Shown: positions 7,923-13,256 of the stretch, one piece after another
Layout of the letters: the number at the start of each line of letters is the position of its first letter
Position numbering within the stretch: position 1 is the stretch's first letter
Origin: Muribaculaceae bacterium
GTDB lineage: Bacteria; Bacteroidota; Bacteroidia; Bacteroidales; Muribaculaceae
Length of the DNA: 13,256 bases
Direction of reading: 5' to 3'
Assembly (NCBI GenBank): GCA_022511505.1
Contig: JAFLTK010000256.1
Location: forward strand, 1-13,256
The notes under the pieces: generated by a model
Told to the model about the DNA's origin: nothing
The model's input: the letters and a program-made list of their open reading frames with translations, nothing else
The model's database searches: none
Translations under genes and position numbers: made by a program

Positions 7923-10414
7923 AACGTCTATTTATTGCCATAACCATTCTTGCCGTTATCCACTTGGCAGCCGACGCCTTCACGCGACCCGGCCGCGAGT
8001 ATCTGTTTAACGACGCCTGGCGCTTTGCGCTAACCACCGACACTGCCGCGTCGCTCCCCGCCTACGACGACTCGGGCTGGCGGTTGCTCAACCTGCCCCA
8101 TGACTGGGCCATCGAGGGCAATTTCAGCCCCGACAACCCCTCGGGCACGTCGGGAGGCGCCCTTCCGGGAGGCATGGGATGGTATCGCAAGACGCTCAAC
8201 GTCACGCCCGACGAACTTCGTGACCGTTTCATCCTCGACTTTGACGGCGCCTATATGAACAGCACCGTCTTTGTCAACGGCGATTCCGTCTACACTCGTC
8301 CCTACGGCTATGCGCCATTCAATGTGGATATTACCGATGCCTTGCACCCCGGCGACAACCTTATCGCCGTGCGTGTCGACAACACCGAGCAGCCCAACTC
8401 GCGCTGGTATTCGGGCTGTGGCATCTATCGCGACGTGCGCCTCCACCGCGTCGACCCGGTCCACATCCCACTCTGGGGACTCCACTTCCGCCAACTTTCG
8501 GCCGGCCCAGATCCGCGCTACTCGCTGGAGACAACAATCGCCAACACTACCGATACGTCCCAACCTTACACATTGACAATCACGCCGATAGACCCGGACG
8601 GACGACAGTTAGAACCAATCGTCATCACCGGCACCGTCGGCGCCCGTGACACCATCGCCGCCATTGCCGAGGGCACCATCGCCGACGTGCGCCTCTGGGA
8701 CATCGACTCGCCCGAGCGTTATCGATTCAACGCCTCGCTCGCCTCGGCCGACCGCCAACTCGACTCCTACGAGACCCCGGCCGGGTTCAAGACCACGAGT
8801 TTCCACCCATCGCGCGGTTTCAGCCTCAACGGCCGCCGGATGAAACTCAACGGAGTGTGCCTGCACCACGACGCCGGTTGCCTTGGAGCCGCCGCCCCGC
8901 GCCGTGCCGTCGAGCGTCAGTTGCAGATAATGAAAGAGATGGGAGTAAACGCCATCCGCTGTTCCCACAATCCGCCTTCGCGCGTGTTGCTCGAACTTTG
9001 TGACTCGATGGGATTGATGGTAATGGACGAAACATTCGATATGTGGCGACTCAAAAAGACCGCCCACGACTATGCGCGATATTTCGACCGCTGGCACGTC
9101 ACCGATATGACCGACCAAATCAAGCGCGACCGCAACCACCCCTCCATAATAATGTGGAGCATCGGCAACGAAGTGCTCGAACAGGGGCACAAAGCCTCGG
9201 CCGATACCCTGACAGCCGCCCAGGCCAACTTCATCCTTAACTTTCCCGTCGACGATGACGTGGCCACTGATACAGCTCTGACCAATCTCAATGCCGCCGT
9301 TGCCCGTCACCTCGCCGACCTCACCCGGCGCCTCGACCCCGACCGCCCCGTGACCGCCGGCTGCAACCATCCCAACAAGTCAAACAACCTCTTCCGCCCC
9401 GGCACACTTGACATCATCGGCTTCAATTACCATGACTCGCAGTTTGCCGACGTCCCCGTCAACTTCCCCGGCCGACCGTTTGTGGTCACCGAGAGCGTCT
9501 CGTCACTGATGACCCGCGGCTACTATCGCGGTCCGGTCGACTCGCTGATGGTGTGGCCCTCGCGCTGGGACTTGCCGTTCTATGACGAGTCGCTCGCCTG
9601 CTCATCCTACGGCAACTGCCGCGTCCCCTGGGGTTCGACCGACGAGGAAACAATGCGCAACGTGATGGAAAACGACTTCATCATGGGCCAGTTTGTCTGG
9701 ACCGGCTTTGACTATATCGGCGAGCCCACGCCCTACCCCTGGCCCGCCCGCAGTTCCTACTTCGGCATCGTCGACCTCGCCGGCTTTCCAAAAGATATAT
9801 ACTATTTCTATAAAGCAATGTGGCGACCGGACGAGCCCACGCTACACCTCCTCCCCCACTGGAACCACGCCCACGGCGACACCGTCGAGGTAATGGCCTA
9901 CTACAATCAAGCGACCGATGTCGACCTCTACCTCAACGGGCGCCACGTAGGCACCTCGGCAATGACTCCCGAGCGAATGCACGCCCGCTGGCGAGTAGCA
10001 TGGGAACCGGGAACGCTTCTCGCCGTTTCGCGCCTTGGCGACATCGAGATTGCGCGTGACAGCGTTGTCACCGCCGGCGCTCCCGCCGCCATCGTCCTTG
10101 AGGCCGACCGACCCGTCTTGAACGCCATGCCCGGCGACCTCTGCTATGTCACCGCGCGCATTGTCGACGACGCCGGTGTCGAGTGCCCCACCGCCTGCAA
10201 TACCCTGTCATTTGACATCGCCGGCGCCGGAACAATCGCCGGAACCGACAACGGCTCTCCCATCGACCTCACCCCGTTCAAGAGTCCCGCTCGCGACGCC
10301 TTCAACGGCCGTGCACTCCTCGTCGTCGCCCCCGCCGGCAACGCCGGCACCATCGACATCACCGCCACCGCTCCCGGCCTCGCCCCCGGCCGCCTCACCG
10401 TCACCGCCCGCTAA
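7919..10414 (+). CDS. Exported GH2 glycoside hydrolase, probable beta-galactosidase
   Basis: This 831-residue protein is predicted to cleave terminal beta-galactose, or a related beta-glycoside, from oligosaccharides. A signal peptide (1-20, ending ADA) lacks a lipobox cysteine, so the enzyme is likely periplasmic. Domains follow the GH2 order: sugar-binding jelly roll (~22-177, with LPHDW and RWYSGCGIYRDV motifs), Ig-like domain (~180-292), TIM barrel (~295-640), DUF4982-like region (~645-705) and a C-terminal Ig-like domain (~720-830). Glu418 in WSIGNE is the expected acid/base, Glu525 in VVTES the expected nucleophile, and RCSHNPP (347-353) is the conserved barrel segment. A longer stretch (~421-450) follows the acid/base strand. 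The start codon lies inside the GH31 stop (ATGA), indicating coupled translation. No convincing intrinsic terminator follows. Galactosidase is the likeliest activity; glucuronidase or other GH2 specificities cannot be excluded. Confidence 0.92.
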   Translation: MKRLFIAITILAVIHLAADAFTRPGREYLFNDAWRFALTTDTAASLPAYDDSGWRLLNLPHDWAIEGNFSPDNPSGTSGGALPGGMGWYRKTLNVTPDELRDRFILDFDGAYMNSTVFVNGDSVYTRPYGYAPFNVDITDALHPGDNLIAVRVDNTEQPNSRWYSGCGIYRDVRLHRVDPVHIPLWGLHFRQLSAGPDPRYSLETTIANTTDTSQPYTLTITPIDPDGRQLEPIVITGTVGARDTIAAIAEGTIADVRLWDIDSPERYRFNASLASADRQLDSYETPAGFKTTSFHPSRGFSLNGRRMKLNGVCLHHDAGCLGAAAPRRAVERQLQIMKEMGVNAIRCSHNPPSRVLLELCDSMGLMVMDETFDMWRLKKTAHDYARYFDRWHVTDMTDQIKRDRNHPSIIMWSIGNEVLEQGHKASADTLTAAQANFILNFPVDDDVATDTALTNLNAAVARHLADLTRRLDPDRPVTAGCNHPNKSNNLFRPGTLDIIGFNYHDSQFADVPVNFPGRPFVVTESVSSLMTRGYYRGPVDSLMVWPSRWDLPFYDESLACSSYGNCRVPWGSTDEETMRNVMENDFIMGQFVWTGFDYIGEPTPYPWPARSSYFGIVDLAGFPKDIYYFYKAMWRPDEPTLHLLPHWNHAHGDTVEVMAYYNQATDVDLYLNGRHVGTSAMTPERMHARWRVAWEPGTLLAVSRLGDIEIARDSVVTAGAPAAIVLEADRPVLNAMPGDLCYVTARIVDDAGVECPTACNTLSFDIAGAGTIAGTDNGSPIDLTPFKSPARDAFNGRALLVVAPAGNAGTIDITATAPGLAPGRLTVTAR

Positions 10415-10490
10415 ACACCGGCCGAGCGGCACTCTCACAACAATAGACAATCGGCAAATTGTGCCAGTCCTTCCCGACGAAGATTGCCGC

Positions 10491-10565
10491 GAGGGGCCGG
10501 GTTTTCTCGTCACGAGCAAGAACGGCAACTGACGGGAAACGAGGCACCGGAGCTCCTCGTCACGA
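10491..10565. repeat. Degenerate 25-bp direct repeat at 50-bp spacing
   Basis: Units at 10491-10515 and 10541-10565 agree at about 19 of 25 positions: both start GAGG, share CCGG at the same offset, and end with an identical CTCGTCACGA. The offset is exactly 50 bp, with unrelated sequence between. No third copy was seen in the window. Function unknown; decayed duplication or paired protein-binding sites are possible. Confidence 0.5.
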
Positions 10566-10593
10566 CATTAGCGACCCGTTTCGGCAGACGCTG

Positions 10594-10631
10594 TTCCGGC
10601 GGTTGATTTTTGTCACCGGTATGAGCCGGAA
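10594..10631. other. Hairpin with 7-bp GC-rich stem
   Basis: TTCCGGC (10594-10600) pairs perfectly with GCCGGAA (10625-10631). Inside it, GG-TGA (10601-10606, one bulged T) can pair with TCACC (10613-10617). No T run follows on either strand, so it is not a standard intrinsic terminator; it could be the 3' end structure of the GH2 transcript or have no role. Confidence 0.4.
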
Positions 10632-10683
10632 GGGCGAAAAAACACGGGGAAATCTTAAATTTGTTGACTAAAGGTGACGGTTA

Positions 10684-10728
10684 TTTGAAAAAATTTTTAT
10701 TATTGGTGTTTTTCTTTTGAAAAATTTG
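10684..10728. repeat. Two A/T-tract elements (TTTG-A5/6-T3+) 32 bp apart upstream of the ROK gene
   Basis: TTTGAAAAAA followed by five T (10684-10698) and TTTGAAAAATTTG (10716-10728) share the same layout and begin 32 bp apart, about three helical turns, so they lie on the same DNA face. The second overlaps the -33 element. They could be intrinsic bends or autoregulatory ROK sites, as ROK repressors of the Mlc/NagC type bind AT-rich arms. Low complexity makes chance similarity quite possible. Confidence 0.35.
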
Positions 10729-10756
10729 CAATTTTCATCCTTTGTTTCTAATTTTG
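10725..10756 (+). promoter_or_regulatory. Predicted Bacteroidetes-type promoter of the ROK gene
   Basis: TTTG at 10725-10728 and TAATTTTG at 10749-10756 match the -33 and -7 elements with a 20-bp spacer. The -7 box is identical to that of the GH31-GH2 operon. Transcription would start near 10763, about 22 bases before the ATG at 10785. Confidence 0.7.
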
Positions 10757-10784
10757 TTGCCTAATCACATAGATAACCCTAATT

Positions 10785-12014
10785 ATGATTAAAAATATTC
10801 TTGCCAATATCGAGCGATGGGATAAAAACTCGTTGATTCTCAGGGATGTTTTATTTCATTTCCTTTACAATGGCTATGACACAATCGGCAACATCGCCAA
10901 GGCGCAAAACCTGAGCGTGCCCACCGTCAAGAAGTTTCTTGACGAGATGACTCTTGCAGGGTTGATTACCGAAACGGGTAAGCGCGAGTATGGCGGGGGC
11001 CGTCATCCGGTTGTCTATGGGTTGAACGCAACGGCGTGTTATTTTGGCGGAGTGGATATCCGCAACACGACGGTCAGCATGGTCATCTGTGACCTCTGTG
11101 GCCAAGTGATTTTCAGTCAGGACAATATACCCTACACGGCGGTCGACACCCCCGAGAGCCTCGACCAACTTTGTGACCACATAAACGCGTTTTTGAACGC
11201 GTCGCCGGTGCCGCGCAACGAGATTCTGAAAATTGGCATCAATATCTCGGGACGCGTCGACTCAAAACGTGGCTACAGTTACAACTTTTTCAACTTCTAC
11301 AACAATCCGCTCGACGAGATATTGACCCAAAAGGTCGGCGCACGCTGCTGCATCGAGAACGACACGCGGGCGATGGCTCTTGGCGAGTATATCTACAGCA
11401 AGCCCGAGGGTGCTCGCAACATCCTGTTTATCAACGTCAACTGGGGCATTGGTATCGGCTTCATTTTTGACGGCAAACTGTATAGCGGCAAGTCGGGTTT
11501 TGCCGGCGAGATTGGCCACATGGTTACATATAATAATGAGATTATCTGCCACTGTGGTAAGAAAGGTTGCCTGGAGACCGAGGCTTCGGGCAGCGCCTTG
11601 ATGCGCAAACTCTACAAGCGGCTCGATGCCGGGGCCAACTCGCTGATTGCCGAGCATTATCGCTCGACGCGCAACGTCACGCTCGACGATGTCCTGCAGG
11701 CGGCGCTCCACGAGGATGTCCTCTGTCTGGAACTCATCGAGGAGATGGCCGGCGAACTGGGCCGCTGGCTGGCCGGATTGCTGAACATATTCAATCCTGA
11801 CCTGGTTGTGGTTGGAGGTATGCTGAGCGAGACGGGCGACTGCCTGTTGCAACCAATCAGCGTCTCGCTGCGCCGCTATGCCCTCAACATGGTCTACAAA
11901 GATACCGAAATTAAACTCTCAAAGCTCGGTCGCACTGCCGGCGTGCTCGGCGCCTGCACCAAGGCTCGCTTTAAGGCGTTTGAAGAAATTTTTGACAAAA
12001 AAATCCACAAATAA
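10785..12014 (+). CDS. ROK-family transcriptional regulator (NagC/Mlc/XylR type)
   Basis: A 409-residue cytoplasmic DNA-binding protein expected to sense a sugar or sugar phosphate. An N-terminal winged helix-turn-helix (~18-75) contains TIGNIAKAQNLSVPTVKKFLDEM, followed by the YGGGRHP wing; the rest is a ROK domain. Zinc ligands are seen as His245 (GEIGH) and Cys255, Cys257, Cys262 in CHCGKKGC, the ROK signature. Glu191-Asn192-Asp193 match the sugar-binding END segment. The phosphate-binding site reads DIRNTT (91-96) instead of the DxGGT of ROK kinases, so it probably cannot phosphorylate sugar and acts only as a regulator. It has its own promoter and is followed by the DUF4434 gene 90 bp downstream. 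Likely targets, by inference, are its own operon and perhaps the GH31-GH2 operon. The inducer is unknown. Confidence 0.93.
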   Translation: MIKNILANIERWDKNSLILRDVLFHFLYNGYDTIGNIAKAQNLSVPTVKKFLDEMTLAGLITETGKREYGGGRHPVVYGLNATACYFGGVDIRNTTVSMVICDLCGQVIFSQDNIPYTAVDTPESLDQLCDHINAFLNASPVPRNEILKIGINISGRVDSKRGYSYNFFNFYNNPLDEILTQKVGARCCIENDTRAMALGEYIYSKPEGARNILFINVNWGIGIGFIFDGKLYSGKSGFAGEIGHMVTYNNEIICHCGKKGCLETEASGSALMRKLYKRLDAGANSLIAEHYRSTRNVTLDDVLQAALHEDVLCLELIEEMAGELGRWLAGLLNIFNPDLVVVGGMLSETGDCLLQPISVSLRRYALNMVYKDTEIKLSKLGRTAGVLGACTKARFKAFEEIFDKKIHK

Positions 12015-12057
12015 GTATCGGTTATACAACATCTGTTAACCGCCAAGACAATCCCCC

Positions 12058-12071
12058 GAAGCATCTGCTTC
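12058..12071. other. 14-bp perfect dyad between the ROK and DUF4434 genes
   Basis: GAAGCA-TC-TGCTTC has 6-bp perfect arms around two central bases, 33 bp before the ATG at 12105. It lacks a following T run, so terminator function is unlikely. A protein-binding site or a leader hairpin is possible. No TAnnTTTG box was found in this 90-bp gap, so the downstream gene probably shares the ROK transcript. Confidence 0.4.
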
Positions 12072-12104
12072 AATCGACACAATTTATTCTATCAAACAAC
12101 AACC

Positions 12105-13202
12105 ATGGAAAACCGACGTAGTTTTCTAAAGAAGATGGCAATTGGCAGCGCGACGCTGCTGGCGGCTCCGACAGTATCATCGGCAGCCGAGGTTGCCATG
12201 CCGGGCAAGGTCGTGACATCGCGCGACCTTGCCACGCCGCCAACGGTCACCCCGCGTGGCAACGCCCTCCCCATCACGGGCACATTCCTCGACGAGATTT
12301 CCCACGACATCCCCCACCAGAACTGGGGCGAGGCCGAGTGGGACGCCGACTTTGCCCACATGAAACGCATGGGCATCGACACGGTCATCATGATACGCTC
12401 GGGCTACCGCAAGTTTATCACCTACCCGTCGGCCTATCTCGAGGCCAAGCGCGGTTGCTACCGTCCCCACGTCGACCTTCTCGACATGTACTTGCGTCTG
12501 GCCGACAAACACGGGATGAAGTTCTGGTTTGGCCTCTATGACTCGGGCCGTTACTGGGACACAGGCGACATGAGTTGGGAAGTGGAGGACAACATGCACG
12601 TCATCGACGAGGTTTGGGAACGCTATGGCAGCCGCCACGAGAGTTTCGGCGGGTGGTACATCAGCGGCGAGATAAGCCGCGCCACCAAGGGCGCCATCGA
12701 GTCGTTTCATGCCATGGGCAAGCAGTGTAAAGACGTGTCGGGCGGACTTCCAACGTTTATCTCGCCGTGGATTGACGGCAAGAAAGCGGTTGCCGCCGCC
12801 GGGGCCGCCATCACCAAGGAGGAGGCCGTCAGTGTCGAGGAACACGAGCGCGAGTGGAACGAAATCTTTGACGGCATCCACGACGTTGTCGACGCGTGCG
12901 CCTTTCAGGACGGCCACATCGACTATGACGAACTCGACGCCTTTTTTGAGGTCAACAAACGCCTTGCCGACCGCTACGGGATGCAGTGTTGGACCAATGC
13001 CGAGTCCTTTGACCGCGACATGCCAATCAAGTTTTTCCCTATCAAGTTTGAGAAACTGCGCCTGAAACTCGAGGCTGCCAAGCGTGCCGGCTATGACCGC
13101 GCCATCACCTTTGAGTTCAGCCACTTCATGAGCCCCCAGTCGGCCTACCGTCAAGCCGGACACCTCTATAACCGCTACATGGAATATTTTGACATCCATT
13201 AA
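12105..13202 (+). CDS. Tat-exported DUF4434-type TIM-barrel protein, putative glycoside hydrolase-like enzyme
   Basis: A 365-residue protein of no established activity that I place in the DUF4434 group by its recalled pattern: ITGTFLDEIS (57-66), the HQNWGEAEWD region (71-80), SFGGWYISGEIS (180-191), AFQDGHIDYDEL (266-277) and WTNAESFDRDMPIKF (296-310). The N-terminus (NRRSFLKK then a hydrophobic, Ala-rich stretch to ~28) is a twin-arginine signal, so it is probably exported folded, perhaps with a cofactor. Conserved acids placed as in TIM-barrel hydrolases include Glu189, Asp269, Glu276, Glu300 and Glu337; which are catalytic cannot be told. Transcription is probably shared with the upstream ROK regulator, which suggests a carbohydrate-related role. 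It has no Shine-Dalgarno sequence. The family assignment is fairly sure; hydrolase activity is inference. Confidence 0.8.
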   Translation: MENRRSFLKKMAIGSATLLAAPTVSSAAEVAMPGKVVTSRDLATPPTVTPRGNALPITGTFLDEISHDIPHQNWGEAEWDADFAHMKRMGIDTVIMIRSGYRKFITYPSAYLEAKRGCYRPHVDLLDMYLRLADKHGMKFWFGLYDSGRYWDTGDMSWEVEDNMHVIDEVWERYGSRHESFGGWYISGEISRATKGAIESFHAMGKQCKDVSGGLPTFISPWIDGKKAVAAAGAAITKEEAVSVEEHEREWNEIFDGIHDVVDACAFQDGHIDYDELDAFFEVNKRLADRYGMQCWTNAESFDRDMPIKFFPIKFEKLRLKLEAAKRAGYDRAITFEFSHFMSPQSAYRQAGHLYNRYMEYFDIH

Positions 13203-13256
13203 GTTAGACCGGCATCAATCTACCTTCCTTTGACATTCCTTTTCCATTCCTAAATA
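13203..13256. other. Noncoding right edge of window, possible start of a promoter
   Basis: Fifty-four bases remain after the last stop. A TTTG at 13229-13232 could be a -33 element, followed 18 bp later by TAAATA at the edge, but the -7 box would be incomplete or off consensus, so this is only a hint that another transcription unit begins beyond the window. No hairpin terminator is visible. Confidence 0.25.

Larger units (their letters stand above)
10415..10784. other. 370-bp intergenic region between the GH2 and ROK genes
   Basis: The left two thirds (to ~10640) is GC-rich and contains a degenerate direct repeat and a hairpin described separately; the right third is strongly AT-rich and contains the ROK promoter. 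No hairpin followed by a T run was found after GH2, so its transcript may continue into this region. A 70-codon plus-strand reading frame (10459-10671) has no recognisable domain and is not accepted as a gene. No tRNA or known riboswitch was recognised. Confidence 0.7.

Noticed and set aside
8609..9370. 253-codon open frame on the minus strand inside the GH2 gene
   Set aside because: Shadow of the GH2 barrel region, with low-complexity Gly/Val-rich sequence and no domain. The 244-codon minus frame at 6654-7388 inside GH31 is rejected for the same reason.
10459..10671. 70-codon plus-strand frame in the GH2-ROK gap
   Set aside because: Arg/Lys/Thr-rich with no domain or signal, no promoter box upstream, and it spans the repeat and hairpin; coding is not supported, though a small protein cannot be strictly excluded.
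12177..13199. 340-codon open frame on the minus strand opposite the DUF4434 gene
   Set aside because: It is the complement of a well-supported gene, has no recognisable domain, and reflects GC-rich codon bias; antisense frames of this type recur across the window.
1..13256. CRISPR arrays, insertion sequences, tRNA or rRNA genes
   Set aside because: No regularly spaced identical repeats, transposase frames, terminal repeats or tRNA-like cloverleaf sequences were recognised on reading both strands.

Overview
The window looks like a GC-rich Bacteroidales chromosome, plausibly a gut Muribaculaceae-type relative; the genus cannot be fixed from sequence alone. The reasons are these. Three promoters fit the Bacteroidetes -33 TTTG / -7 TAnnTTTG pattern. 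Start codons have no recognisable Shine-Dalgarno sequence. The gene set is also typical: a long NfeD protease, KdsB, an M6 peptidase with fibronectin repeats and a Bacteroidetes-type C-terminal tail, a GH31 enzyme with a PA14 insert, a GH2 enzyme with a DUF4982-like region, a ROK regulator and a Tat-exported DUF4434 protein.

Layout. (1) 1-1981, plus strand: the 3' part of a membrane-bound NfeD/ClpP-class serine protease overlaps kdsB (CMP-Kdo synthetase) by 4 bp, so the two are probably translationally coupled envelope genes. (2) 1982-4814: a strong hairpin terminator separates kdsB from a convergent minus-strand gene for a secreted M6 zinc metallopeptidase, whose second FN3 domain appears to be split by an inserted beta-sandwich. 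(3) 4815-5063: a divergent promoter region, with a near-consensus promoter for the plus-strand operon and a weaker one, overlapped by an inverted repeat, for the peptidase. (4) 5064-10414: a two-gene operon with a 4-bp ATGA overlap, encoding an exported GH31 alpha-xylosidase-like enzyme and an exported GH2 beta-galactosidase-like enzyme. Together these resemble the side-chain trimming pair of known xyloglucan loci. No SusC/SusD, endoglucanase or hybrid two-component sensor is present in the window. (5) 10415-10784: a 370-bp gap with a degenerate 25-bp direct repeat at exactly 50-bp spacing, a hairpin, and an AT-rich promoter for the next gene. (6) 10785-13202: a ROK-family transcriptional regulator followed 90 bp later by a Tat-exported DUF4434-type TIM-barrel protein of unknown activity. 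The window ends 54 bp beyond it.

The genes suggest two functions: outer-envelope and LPS housekeeping on the left, and periplasmic glycan trimming with a sugar-responsive regulator on the right. No mobile element, CRISPR array, tRNA or rRNA was seen. The least understood pieces are the DUF4434 protein with its ROK partner, the nested domain of the M6 peptidase, and the structured gap upstream of the ROK gene.
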